Made by a program: the position numbers and the translations under genes | Notes under the pieces: model-generated | Told to the model about the DNA's origin: nothing | The model's input: the letters and a program-made list of their open reading frames with translations, nothing else | Database searches by the model: none | Shown: in pieces, positions 12,186-25,527 of the stretch | Layout of the letters: the number at the start of each line of letters is the position of its first letter | Position numbering within the stretch: position 1 is the first letter of the stretch | NCBI GenBank assembly: GCA_003024785.1 | Contig: PUQB01000416.1 | Location: forward strand, 122,501 to 186,500 | Direction of reading: 5' to 3' | Length of the DNA stretch: 64,000 nucleotides | Origin: Selaginella tamariscina | Taxonomy: Eukaryota; Streptophyta; Lycopodiopsida; Selaginellales; Selaginellaceae

Positions 12186-12873
12186 CGGGTATGTGTGTAT
12201 CTATACAAAAGTCTTGCAGGGAGTGAGAAGTTGCAGTGCATTCCGCTTGAAAGAAGAGAAGAGTCTAGACATATAAATAGATTCTCTCTCTACTGAACGA
12301 AGTGAGAAACTTAAACTCCTCTTAAACTGGTATTAAACTCTTCTGTTACTGTAGGTTTATATTGAACTTGTCGAGGAGGAGCTTTGTGTCATATAGAAAC
12401 TCAGCCTTAACTTGGTTACTTAGAGAATCACTTGTGGCAATAGCAAGACTTTCTTAGTAGCTAATATATCCCAGCTGAACAGGTATATGGTAATACATGT
12501 GTGTGTGTGTGGGGGGGGGGGGTGGGGGGGGGTTTGTTACATACACACAGTAGTTATTTATGTAGGATTTTCAAGAGAGTGTGAGCACACTGAGATATGC
12601 TTCCAAAGCGAACAGGATACAAGTGTTCTTACAGTTGGAAATGATCCGAGGAAGAGACTTATATGCAAGATGAACGAAGAAAATACGCACTTTAAACACA
12701 CTTGTATCCTCGTTAACTGAGAAGGTAAACATTTCTACTCGGTATACATGTATATATACACATACGTATGCGTATCTAGATATATACGGAGAGATCTTAC
12801 TTACAACGTCTGCTTACAGAATGAGATGACAGATATTCCGCCAGAGAGGAATGTCATCAAACAAAGCTTCTAA
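10748..12873 (+). CDS. Kinesin-3-like motor protein, apparently motor-only
   Basis: Kinesin motor landmarks appear in order over many short exons: VKVCVRMRPF (from 10748); GLPTIDNAF (about 11055-11080); AYGQ plus a P-loop NGSGKTYTILG (about 11191-11235); VSYLEIYQEKVRDLL (about 11501-11548); LRVREHPITG (about 11850-11880), a kinesin-3 hallmark; NSSRSHT switch I (about 11986-12006); LVDLAG switch II (about 12135-12152); SYRNSALTWLLRES (about 12389-12430); and STLRYASKANR (about 12580-12615). It ends soon after the motor with NEMTDIPPERNVIKQSF and the TAA at 12871-12873. No FHA domain or long coiled coil follows. Several one-base shifts occur (for example an extra G in the P-loop). The gene is either expressed with sequencing indels or a decaying copy. 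Kinesin-3 assignment is by motif recall; a plant-specific orphan class is the alternative. Confidence 0.6.
12153..12184. repeat. (CA)n microsatellite in a kinesin intron
   Basis: About 15 CA units directly after the LVDLAG exon donor (GGTAAACACAC...). It forms most of the short intron. Confidence 0.9.
12499..12532. repeat. (GT)n followed by poly-G tract
   Basis: A GT run passes into a tract of G interrupted by a single T. It lies within an intron of the kinesin gene. G-tracts of this length are prone to length error and can form G-quadruplex-type structure. Confidence 0.85.
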
Positions 12874-12904
12874 ATCTAAAACAATCATTTTCAATTCTTT
12901 AATT

Positions 12905-13030
12905 ATTTAAATTTAGGGTTAGGGCTAAGTTCATCTGTTTAGGGTTCTTGATGACGGTCTATTAACCGTCGGATTTGCTGAAATCGACGGTTACTTGAGA
13001 GGTCAGGTCAAGGGTTAGGGCTAGCCGTCT
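12905..13030 (+). promoter_or_regulatory. Telo-box cluster in the RPL9 promoter
   Basis: Three AGGGTTAGGG or TTTAGGGTT motifs (near 12914, 12938 and 13010) lie 110-230 bp upstream of the RPL9 start codon. Telo-boxes (AAACCCTAA) are an established feature of plant ribosomal-protein gene promoters. Assignment to this gene is from position. Confidence 0.6.
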
Positions 13031-13139
13031 TGAGCAGGAGCATCCGGCATTTCTGCTCGGTGAGTGTTTCAATGTCTCGTGATTTCTAAAATCGTAGTAA
13101 AAATCTGTTTTCTTTCTGGCAGGATTCAGAGCGGCAGCC

Positions 13140-14236
13140 ATGAAGACGATCTTGTCGACGCAGCTAATGGACATCCCGGACGGCGTGAAGGTAGAGATCA
13201 AGGCGAAGCAGATCAGAGTCACGGGGCCGCGAGGAGTTCTAACACGGAACTTCAAGCATCTTATCTCGACTTCCAGCTGCTCGAGAACGGGAAGAAGCTC
13301 AAAGTGGAGGCTTGGTTCGGGATCCCGCAAGACTATCGCGCGATCAGGACGGCCTTAGTCATGTGAAGAATCTGATCACCGGTGTCACCAAGGGCTTTCC
13401 GCTACAAGATGAGGTTTGTGTACGCTCACTTCCCCATCAACGCTAACATCTCCGCCGGAAGGATAACATCGAGATCAGGAACTTCTTGGGCGAAAAGAGG
13501 GTGAGTCTACATTCTATATGCTGCGTGTTTCTATGAGTATCTTATATATACCTGTACTGTTATATACAGTTGTATATGTATCTAAACTCAAGCTTCTAGT
13601 ATATGGTTTACTTTATGATGGGTTTCATATAGATTGGAAAATGTTTATATGATATAAATGTATTGCATCCCATTTATTATGAACATATGATACAGTTTCT
13701 ATCTGTCTAAGAAACGAGTAAATACGTGTGTGAATTTACAACATATATGTAATAGAATATTTGTTGGAGCATGAGTTGATGCAAATTCATATTTGTATTT
13801 ACTCGTATATATATATGTAATAGAATGTATTACTAAATAATGCATATCTAACTACATATATGAAAAATGACTTCGTTTTTCTCATTTATTAATATCTATG
13901 CATATCTCGGATATTATGTTGGTTCTCATATGTATTGTAAAGACGCTGATGTTCGTCATTTAGGTGAGGAAAGTAGACATGCTGCCAGGAGTGTCCGTCT
14001 CGAGGACAGAGAAAGTGAAGGACGAGCTGGTTCTTGAAGGCAAGATATCGAGCTTGTCTCGCGATCTGCTGCTCTCATCACCAGGTATATGCATATGCAT
14101 GCCGGTATAAACACATTCATACGCACGTACACTTACACCATGTATGGTTGCAGAAAGCACGTGAAGAACAAGGATATCAGGAAGTTTTTGGACGGTATCT
14201 ATGTGAGAGAAGGGCACCATTGCTGAAGAGGAGTAA
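13140..14236 (+). CDS. RPL9: 60S ribosomal protein L9 (uL6)
   Basis: Starts at the ATG in [32 protein letters not shown], then [20 protein letters not shown], the uL6 family N-terminus. A likely 5' UTR intron ends with the CAG at 13122. Further matches in changing frames are [44 protein letters not shown] and [10 protein letters not shown] up to 13500. An intron spans 13501-13963. Then come [20 protein letters not shown] and [10 protein letters not shown] up to 14084, a second intron at 14085-14153, and [13 protein letters not shown] to the EEE-stop end (TAA 14234-14236). This is a large-subunit protein near the sarcin-ricin loop, about 190 residues. At least four single-base shifts are needed in the first coding exon. 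In such a conserved essential gene this suggests sequence error or, less likely, a pseudogene copy; the kept introns exclude a processed copy. Confidence 0.85.
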
Positions 14237-16682
14237 TTGACGGGCATGTTATATGTCTATTTTCCTTTGTTTTTTGACCAGAAAGAACTAGTTTTGAGTA
14301 ATGATATATGGTTTAAGCTTATTATATTACTTAAACAAATATAAAATGCAATATTATGGCTGGTTGGGTTCTAGGGTAGCATTTATCCCAAGTCTCTACA
14401 TATTAAATACCTTGCATTTCAGTAGAGTAACCTGAGATGATATTATATTAAAAACATAATAATTTATTAATTAATAGACTCATTCTTAAGTTGAATATTA
14501 ACTTAATTATTCTTATTCTTATAATTTATTCTAAAGTTGTTATTGTTATACTTAATTTAATGAATTTATTATTAAATTTAACTTAAATTTAATTTATTGA
14601 ATTTATTTCTAATCATTCATTATTCTTAATGACTTTATCTTAATCTTAATAAGTTTATTTTAAAACATTAACTTTATTGTTATTTACTTTTTTTAAAATC
14701 CTAAACCTTAAACCATGTTGAACACTTAACTCTTATCTTTAACTTGATAAGTTTACTTTTAATTTAATTATTATTCTTAATTAAATTTATCCTTAAACAG
14801 TCATATAGTATAATGGTCATTAATAACCTTAATAGTGTCATATGTGGATTTATAATTTAAGATCGTCATTAATGTGCTTTAGTAGTTTTCATAATGCCAT
14901 GTGATTGAATAGCTATTATGGGTTTAGTTACATGAGTGTAATATTTAGGATCAACAGTGTCATATGGGTTTACGATTTAAAATGATTGTTAATAATTTTA
15001 ATTTAATTTTATCTTTAATATAATGAATTTATTTTAAGTTAAAATTTTAATTTAATTATTATCTTTAACTTAATGACTTTATTCTTAAGTTGGATTTTTT
15101 AAATTATTATCCTTAACTTATTAAATTTATCTTTAAATCGAACCCTTAACATAATTATTATTTTTAATTTGATAAATTTATTTTTAAATTAAATCCTTAT
15201 TTTTAATTTATTTCTAAGTTGTTATTAAAAATTTATTCTTAAGACTTTAACTCAATTATTATTTTAACACGGTGAATTTATTTTTAATTTTAATTTTTAG
15301 CTCAAATTATTCTCAATTTCACCTTTAATTAATTATTATCTTTAACTTAGTAAATTTATTTATAAGTTTAGATCTTTAATTCATTAAAGATATATTTGGC
15401 TTCTTCAAACTTTAAAAAATTAATAACTTGTCATTCAACCAGTGAAATTAGAAAAAAAATTATAAATTAGTTCGACTTGAGTTTTAGAAAATTATAAAAC
15501 TAAATAAAATGTTTTATTTACTTTGTGTTTAATATGTATTTAACGGTTCAGCTTTGTCAACTTAATTTTTAATGTATTGCTTTTTAATAAATCTCTTTAG
15601 CAACGTTACATCTATATCTTTATCAAAAATGTTAATAGTACACTAAAATTTAATTTTTAATTTTTGATTTAAAAAATTTCCATTTACATTTTCACTTATT
15701 AACATGCTACACATCTTCAAAAAACTTGATTTTAAAACCCTAATTTTATTTATTTATTTATTATTTAATTTAATTTAAGTTCAGAGTTGGTTGACCTAAT
15801 AATTATTTATTATTTCACCAGATTTGATTACTATTTAATCCATCTTAAGCTTTAATTTTTAATAATTTTTAACCCAATTGTTATCATTATATCTAATAGT
15901 TTTATTTTAAGTTTATGTATGGGTTTAATTATTTAATGATTTTTAATTCAATTATTATCCTTAACTTAATGAGTTTATTCTTAAATTAAATTTTTAATTC
16001 AATTCATTTTTTCTTAACCTAGTGAGTTTATCTTTTAACTTAATAAGTTTATTCTTTAAATTGATCTTTTAACTCATTTTAACCTTGTGAGTATAAGATA
16101 ACCGTCGTATTGAATTTAAGATAATCATGAAATTAAATTTAAATTAACTATCAAATACCATTAATTCAATTTAAGATAATTATGAAATTGAGTTTAAGAT
16201 AATGAATGAATTTAGGATAAACATTATATAAAATTAGAATGACTCTTGATGATGCGTTGATAACACACAATGAATAACTTATTATATAGGATATTTTTAT
16301 ATTTATAAGCTCTTATTCATTATAATAATAAGTTTATAAGAATAAAAATACTTATACTGTACATATTATATAATTTATAAAAGATAAAGAATGAATCACA
16401 TATTCTTACAATATTTAACTTACAGAAATCAACAATGGAGATTTATAAAAACAATTAGTTTTACGTTGTTATTAATAATTACTTACATAAAAGTACTCCA
16501 TGAATTTTTATTTAAAATGTTTAATAAGAAAAAAACATCAACATAATTCAATTTTGAAATTATTATTGATATTGTAAGTTTTCTAATAAAATTGTGAATG
16601 TAATGCTTATAATAATTTTAATATGATTACTATAATAAAATCCTTTATTATTATTGCACACTGTATTTATTATTACTATTAT
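14237..16682. other. AT-rich intergenic desert
   Basis: About 2.4 kb of very AT-rich DNA. From about 14470 to 16090 it is dominated by degenerate repeats of the type TTAACTTAATGAATTTATTCTTAA. The words 'cttaa', 'aattta' and 'ttattctta' recur at loose spacing, as if from an old short-unit tandem array. No gene is seen. Confidence 0.55.
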
Positions 16683-16945
16683 TATGTCCGTTGTAGAGAA
16701 ACCATGATTGGAGATGGTGTACAGCTTTGTCCGGAGACCTCTTGAAGATCCAAGTTTTTCTGGAACAATGACACTGCTCCAAACTGAGATCCGGATCGTG
16801 TGGATGACTACTATCCTGCATGACTTACGAGCTTCAAGGAGAGTACAGAGGCAAGCTGGTGGGCAGCGAAAGGGCAACCACAAGGAGCGTCCGTCCTCAT
16901 CAGGATATTCTGAAAGCGGCAGATGATTCCCACGCTGTCCCACAC
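16683..16945. other. Unrecognised GC-richer block upstream of the chromokinesin
   Basis: A 260-bp block with coding-like base composition between AT-rich desert and the kinesin promoter. Open frames exist on both strands (plus 16708-16926, minus 16943 down to about 16700). No translation is familiar. It may be a gene remnant or a non-coding exon. Confidence 0.3.
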
Positions 16946-16959
16946 TAGTAAATAGATCA

Positions 16960-17260
16960 TCCTACGTGTCAATATCTTAAACCCTAATTAGAACGTTAGT
17001 GTTAATCTGAATGGTTTATCTTTTTGCGAGCCGTTGAATTACCGGCCGGTTTATGCGTCGACGGCGGAGCAGTGAACGTGCCACGTTGGCCAGCGGCACA
17101 TCTTTCCGGCGGGTCCCCCAATTCAAAATTTGCCCTAACATTTCGGTGACCGGCAGTAGCCGGTTAGTTGAGTACTCAATCTCCAGCTTCTTTCTTGGAT
17201 GCCGAAGGCGCATTCTTCATCTCCGTCTGAACAACGCTAGGGCACGTCTCGGATCGGATC
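16960..17260 (+). promoter_or_regulatory. Probable chromokinesin promoter and 5' leader
   Basis: GC-richer than its surroundings. It contains a telo-box-like AAACCCTAATT near 16978 and a CCGTTGAA near 17031 that partly matches the reverse of the mitotic MSA core AACGG. It leads directly to the KIN-4 start codon. The functional reading is inference. Confidence 0.35.
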
Positions 17261-20200
17261 ATGGAGAGCGGCGCAGTCAAGGACGGATCGAATGATGTCG
17301 CGGACAAGGATGCATCGCAGGCTGTTCAGGTCGCTGTTCACGTCAGGCCGCTAATCGCACTGGAGCGAATTCAGGGTTGCAAGGAATGCATCTCTGTTGT
17401 GCCCGGCGAGCCGCAGGTATGTCGCCCTAGATCTTACTTCATATGTATACATCAAAACATAATGTATATCAAAATTGCTGCAAGAATCGCTTTTTCATCT
17501 ATTATGCATTGAACGCATTCATATATCATATTTAGCAAAATGTATATCCAAAACCCTGAAAATCCCTATCTTTTGTATAAGATTTGTGGATAATCCTTCC
17601 TTGATCTTCAATTCTGTCAAATTCGCTGCTTTTTGTTCATATATATCATTGATAAAAAATTCTATTAACTGCACATGCTATAGTGATTTATGTGAGAGAA
17701 TATATACCGAACTCATACATTAATTAACAAATTTGTACATTGTATTACACACTCTACGTAGTCTCTGTTTTAATCTAAAAGAATTTTAGGTCAGTTCGAA
17801 AAGCGTTTGATTTGGTGCAGGTCCAACTTGGGGCACATTCCTTCACATTTGATCATGTCTATGGGAGCGGTGCTGCATCTCCATTGGGTATTTTTGATCA
17901 ATGCGTCTTGCTCTCGTGGAGGGCTTGTTTCAGGGTATAATGCAACGGTGCTTGCTTACGGACAGGTACGTCTCGCTATATATATAATCAAAGCAGCAGA
18001 AAATGCCATATCTAATAATATTGGTGACTAAGTGTAGTGTGTTTATATATCTATGTAGTGTGTTTATATATATATTCCTTTGACCCATAAGCAACTCAAA
18101 TCCTGATTTTTCCTACCAGACTGGATCCGGGAAAACGTATACAATGGGTACTGGATACACTGTTGGCGGCAACACCGGTGGAGTTATCCGCAGTTATGGA
18201 AATGCTTTTCAAGAAAATTGACAGCATGAAGCATAAGGCAGATTTCCAGCTTCGAGTTTCTTTTATCGAGGTAAGCTTCACAGCGCGCGTGAATTGTAAT
18301 ATAGATATATTCAAACTATACTGAAGTCATATTACGATACTGAAGGAAGAGGTTCATGATCTCCTTGACCCGAATCCACCATCGACTATAAAACCTGATA
18401 ACGCCACCCATGGAGGAGTTTTAAAAGTTCCTTCTGGAAAGCCTCCAATTCAGATTCGGGAGACCGGAACTGGGGGAATTATTCTAGCTGGTGTAACAGA
18501 GACGGAAGTACGTAGTCTGGCGGAGATGGCAGCATGCTTAGAACAAGGCTCTCTCTGCAGAGCAACCGGGAGTACCAACATGAACTCACAATCAAGGTAC
18601 ATTTATTACACATAGACACGTAAGTGCGTGTGCGTTGTTTGATGTGCAATGAAGTTTCTCAGTGCACAATTTATCTTTCAGCCGTTCACACGCGATATTT
18701 TACCATCAATGTTGAGCAACGTCGGAAATGGGACTCATTCCTTAATGGTGATAGTCCATTGCCAGAGGATACTGGAGAGGATTTTCTTTGTGCCAAGCTA
18801 CATTTGGTAGATCTTGCGGGTTCCGAGCGAGCAAAAAGAACAAAGCAGATGGCAACCGCTTCAAAGAGGGTACGTATGTATCTGTGTGCACGTGCGAGAT
18901 ATATGCACGTATCAATACATCCGTGTGTATGCTGCTTATTGTACTATAAGCAGGTGTTCACATCAACAGAGGGCTTTTAGCCCTCGGAAATGTTATTAGT
19001 GCATTAGGCGATGATAAAAAACGGAAAGAGGGTGGGCACGTGCCTTACAGGGATAGCAAACTTACGAGACTTCTGCAGTCCGCACGTAGATTGCAAAATA
19101 GTGTACGCCTATATCCTAATATTTCTTCAATCATATATGCAGGATTCATTAGGAGGCAATAGTCGAACAGTAATGATTGGTAAGTTTACATTCACACACG
19201 ACATTATACATATATAGATAAACCTTGAGATTGACAGCTGTGTCTATGCAGCTTGTGTTAGCCTGCCGATTCCATGCGGAAGAGACTTTGAATACTTTGA
19301 AGTATGCCAATCGTGCACGCAACATTCAGAACAAGCCCACAGTAAGTTTTCGCACAGACTTAAATATTTCTGTATATATTCATATATTCTGTTTAAGGTT
19401 AATCGAGATCCAGTGGCGGCTGAGATGCAGAGAATGCGCCAACAACTGGAAGTGCTTCAAGCGGAACTTCTTTGTGCTCGTGCAACAAGTATACCTGAGG
19501 AGATTCAGGTTGTTTGAAGTGTGTGTGCGTGTGCGTGTGCGTGATTGTGTCTAGTTCCACACGCACGCACACCGAGAGGGAGAAGGGAGGGAGGGAGGGA
19601 GGGGAGGGGCACATATTATACTGCATACGTTACATACAGCTTTAAAATGTTTATGTACAGCTTCTCAAGCAAAAAGTCGTATGGTTAGAGACAAGCAACA
19701 TGGAACTCCGGCGTGAACTACAGCAATCAGCCGAAGGCTGTGGATTGCTCTCTCAGCAAGTGTTCAGCGCTCAGGTACGTGTGCCCTGGGCATGGTATGT
19801 GGATATACTTAGTAATTAACTGGTGTTTTGGGGTCATTCGTATAGGTGGACGTGACAAGTTACAGCTGAAGATTCAGAAGATGCATACGGGCAATGAAGA
19901 GCTTGGTGAAGATGATACACAGGTAGCGATCCCTCGTCAACCATATATCATCAGCATGCTTTATGAATCTATCATACCCTAACTAGCATACAAATGCTAT
20001 GCTAACATGTTGCTTAATTTTCCTTTTCTTGTTTTTACACCTCATTAGAACGAAGATTTGGTCAAAAGCTATTTGACCAAAATTCAGGAGTTGGAGCTTG
20101 AGTTGCAACATGCTAAGTCTTTTAGATCAAAGCCAATCCACAATCTTGAAGGCAACATATCTGACACAGAGACCTATCTGGTAATTATATTCTGACATAT

Positions 20201-23200
20201 AATAGAGTAAATGGCCTTATTAATTTCTTATGTATACACATACTCTGTACATAAAACGTCTATGTTACATTAATAAAACTGCGTTCTATGTGTATATACT
20301 AGGGGATGGCTGTGGAAGGAGAAGAAGACGTTGCTGTGAAAGAGCTGGAACACAGTATGATGCAGGACTGTCTTGATAAGGAACTTCAAGAGCTTGATAA
20401 GCGTCTTGAGCTAAAAGAGGTAACTATATATAGTTGTACTACCACACACATGTATGGTCTTTTAGTGCATATGCAATGTATTGTATTATATTTAATTTCG
20501 TGCATACATTAAAACACGGCTATATTATGTATGCGCAGTATAACGATATATGAGAAGGATTTACTAATGGTTTTGAATTACACCTGTATACATACTCTTA
20601 GAATAATATGTTGTTTTGATCTATGCAGGCAGAGATGAAAGCATTCGCGAGGCTGATAATGTAATCTTAAAGCAGCATTTTGAAAAGAAACTTATGGAAT
20701 TGGAAGATGAGAAGAAATCTTTCAATAAGGTTTAGCTTTTCACGTTTCACATAATATAGTAATACAGCTATACATGTTTTTGAGCATATTCTATTGTATT
20801 ACTATATGTTGTCTACTATTGCAGAGAGAAAGGGATACGTTATTGAAGGACCTGGAGGCTTTGGCCAGTACCAATGACGAGCACACTCAGAAAATGCAGG
20901 AACTTACGTTCAGAAGCTTAAAGACCTTGAACATCAGGTGACTGATTCTCAAAATAGATATCTATATATAATGATATACATGTGTGTGTGTGTGTTCATG
21001 TTATACTGCATGCGCGTGTGTGTATAACCTTTCATATACTAGATTGCGGAGCTAAAGAAGAACAGGAGAGCCAAGCACAGCTTTTGCGTCAGAAGCAACG
21101 GAGTGATGAAGCAGCAAAGCGGTTACAAGATGAAATACTTCGCATGAAACAGCAGAAGGTAGGTTAACATGTGTATTGTGTGTGTGCGTCTGTGCGTGTG
21201 TGCGCTCTTATTGTTTTTTTTTAATGTATTATTGTAACGAAACTTCATATCTGACGGAATCTGTCACAACACAGGTCCAGCTACAGAACAAAATAAAGCA
21301 AGAATCGGAGCAATTTCGGGCATGGAAGACTTCAAGAGAGAAGAAGTATTGCAGGTTAGTTATCTCAGCACATTCATGTGTGTGTGCATGTGTGCGTTTG
21401 TGTGTGTAGCTATATGTGTGCACCTTTCTTTGTGCTTGTGTGTGTGTGGGAGGTGATGTCATATGTCCCACTCAGGGTTAAATTAACATTTCCTACATAC
21501 ATACACTGACACACATTATGCATTCATAAAGAGGTTGCGATACACGCAACCTCTTTATATACATTCCTGCGTATATGCATTAAGCATATAAAGGGTTGCG
21601 ATAACAGCAGACTGCATATATTTATTTAAATACACGCATATACTAGAATATGTACATGCATCTAACAAAGTGGTTCAGCTGAAGAAGAGGGAAGGCGAAA
21701 TGAATACGAGATGCATAAACTCCAGGCTTTGCATCAACGTCAGAAATGGTGCGCAATGCATTTGTTTTATATTTCATATGTTTCTATTAATAGAAATAGA
21801 CCTTAGCATATAACTTCTATACTAGAATTGTTTGAGCCTGTATTATGCAAGATGATGTCTAAGATACTAACCGTTAGGTACTTCAAAGAAAAACAGAGGA
21901 AGCTGCAGCAGCAACACGCCGTTTGAAAGAGCTTTTAGAAGCTCGCAAAGTTTCTCCTAAGGACAATATGCAGGTACAGTGGCTGGTTATTTAACATGTT
22001 TTAAAATTAGGTAGCAAAAATAGTTTCAGTTTCTGATCGTGAATTTTGCAGGTGCAAATACTCTCTCTCAGGTACTAGTTTCTTACAGGAAACATTTCAT
22101 ATTTTATTAACTATTGTATGCACGTGTAGGCACATGCACACATGTTTTCCACACAGAAGGATTAGTAACTATAACTATATATAAAGTCCTACTCTCGTAG
22201 AGCAACGAGAAAGCCTTGCAACAATGGCTAGATCAGGAGCTGGAAGTTGTTGTGCGAGTGCATGAAGTGCGAGCTGCATTGAGAAGCAAAATGAAGCGTA
22301 CGTCCCAATGCAATATATGTGTGTGTGTGCTCGTCTGTGTTCGTGCATATATATGTATATAATACATTCTTATACATAGTATGTCTGATATGCTTCATCA
22401 GACGTGCTGCAATGGCAAAGGAGCTCTCTAGCTTGAAAGAGGAAGAACACAGTTCGCTAAACCACGGTGACCTAAGGTACTCCTATATATCGGCTAATAT
22501 ACTTTTAGTGAATGTATGCACCCAGACTCATATCTATGTTTACGACTGTGGATAGCATGCGTACGTGTGGTATGTACACAAGTGTATGCACTTATACTTC
22601 GTATTGAGAATACGCATATGGCACAGTGCATTTAATTGTTTAATGTATGCGTATGATACAGTTCTGTAGCTAAAACTTGTGTGATCGTACTTAAATAAGA
22701 ATTGTGATATAACATCTATACAGTTAAGAATTTGTAATTTAAGCGTTAAAATATAAACATTTGGTTGGAATTTGACATCGTTTTGTATTAAGGACGGCCC
22801 CTACAATGTCACCATCTGCACGTAGAGCACGAATAGGCCTAATAGAGAGTATGCTCAACGCATCTTCAAGTGCATTAGTTGCAATGGCTTCGCAATTGTC
22901 CGAGGCAGAAGACGTGAGCGTCTTTACCGGTCGTGCACGTTGGCAAAAACTTAGAACAATTGGGGCTTACGCAATATGCTCAATTTGGCTTCAATACTGC
23001 AGCCTTTTCCAGGTAGCATATATGTATATATCGTATGCATATGTTATGAACGTTTGTATAGGTGATTTATCTTATATACATGTGTTTCTGTGTGTACATC
23101 TGAGTACTTCCATGCCTCTCTCTCTCTCTCTCTCTCACACACACCACACACACACATTTATATATGTGTTCTTTCTTTGCAATCTATTCATGTATAAACG

Positions 23201-25491
23201 ATTTGCTGTATCATAAAGATTACTAGTGTAATTACTCATGTAACTCATCCGTACATATCACTTCTTATCTCGTTCACGTCCATGACTTAGATAATGGTTT
23301 ATTTCCATTCTGTTTGCGTGCAGATGTCAACTGCGTGATAAGGAGCTGAGAACAAAGAATTGAGACAAAAGATTCGTGAGCTCTCGCAGAGTTTAAAACA
23401 GAGCGAGACACGAAGAATGGACTATGAAAGAGAGATGGCAAGGCAACATCATGTTAAAGAACAATCCCCTGCAGTCGTTCTAGCAGCATCTAAGGTACGT
23501 AAATGTACGGAAAACTATGCTAGACTAGAAGTTAGTATTCTATGACAGAGAGGGAGGGAGGAACTGATGTGTTTTTCACTAGGCTGCTGAGCGTGGAATG
23601 AATGAATTATCTGTTGGACTCGCTCAACTTGTGAACCCTGGAAGGAAGCTACAATACGGAATTCCTTCGATCTTCGCAAGGTTTATATTATATTTTAATA
23701 TATTTGTAGATATGTACGCGGTTATACACACATTACGTGTGACGTGTGTATGGATGAATGTATATATGTTACTTTCTCTGATGTACTTATAACAGGTTTC
23801 ACGTGGATTTACCATGTACAAGGGAGATACAAGTGAAGCTCGGAATGTGAAACAGATATGGAGATTGAAGAAGCTGATCAATCCGACAAAGACTGGGACG
23901 AGGACGATGAAAAGTATGCTGCAAGATACAGAAAAATTGAAAAAAAATTCAACAGCAGGTGAGTATATACATGTATGGATGTATGTCCGTAATTTCAACG
24001 TGTATTAAGTGGATTTCATGTCCACATATATCAGACGCATAGTACATTTAGTACTATTTATGTAATACATTTAAACATGTATAGAAGGTAAAACTTAGCA
24101 GCGAGGATTTAGGTAGTTCTCCATCCAACATGAATACGCGGGCACAATGTTTACTTTATATGTGTGTCTGTGTGTATGTATATCATTATGTTTAACAGGT
24201 AGGAAGTCGAGCTATATAGGAGCGGTGGAAACTCATCAATTGGAGGATATAGCTTTTCGCACACCAGCTGAAGTCCAGACGTCAAGCGATATTAGCTCAG
24301 ATGGTGAACAACAGAAGCCAAAAGGTAATTTATCAGCATCAACAAAAATTATTTGAAAATGCTTTTCAATAGTACATATTACTAACTAGATTATTACAAT
24401 ACATTATATTATACTAGTTACATGGCATCCTCTAACGGACTTGAAGTAATGCTATGTTGGTTATGCATTGTCACTTATATGTTGGTTATGCAATAACCTG
24501 TTGTTTACGAATGTTATGAATTGTATTCTTGTATAAAATATGTTCTTGTGGTTATGTTTAGTCATTATAAATCGATTATAACATATAGTAATTTTATGTA
24601 TAGTGATATATTAACATATTTATATTATATCCATATCTATACCGATTATTATATATCATACATACAGGTGTGTATAATGTGAACGGGTTATTATTATGTA
24701 TATTAGTAATCATGTCATTGGTTTAGTTAGAACCACATTTATTATAATATGGTACATGTATATATAGGCTAATATATACTTTGTATAGTAGGATGCTGCA
24801 CATGTAGCCAGACATCAGGGTGCAAGACGAAGAAATGCGAGTGCAGGCAGGCAGGTGGACTATGTGGAGTGAACTGTTCATGTAAAGCCACTAAGTGTGC
24901 AAATAGGGAGGCATATTCAGGGGACAATCTAGTTGATGACGAACCGTCGAGTGCAGATGCTGCTGCGGCCTCTTCCATTGTAGTCCAAGATCGAGCAGGT
25001 GAAGGTCGTGTGTCTGTGTGTTTGTGTGAATGTAGTTTCTACACAGTACTTCGTACAGAAATGTATGTTTATATGTCCGTGTGCCTACATTCGTAAGGTA
25101 TGTGTTTATTACGTTATATATGTATTCCATGTATATCCACGACAGCAGTGTAAGTGTCTCTATATATACATAGACGTATTTATTCATACTCATTGGGTAT
25201 GCACATGAATATATGTGTTGTGTTATATGTAAGTCTGAAAATTACAGATATGTGAATGTAACATGGACGCATACATATTTAACTAATACATATGTGTTTG
25301 CGTATAGGTGATCTTGCAAAGCATGGAGCAGTACTATTAGACCTGCATTCAAGGACTAAGTGCACAATATCGTCTTCTTCAAAGTAGCAAGTCGTCGCCC
25401 ACTCAGCGACATTGGCAACACCAGAGTGAGCATTCCATACATATGTACACATCATAACGTGCCTGCCAATATGTTCCCATACACACACACC

Positions 25492-25527
<36 letters not shown>

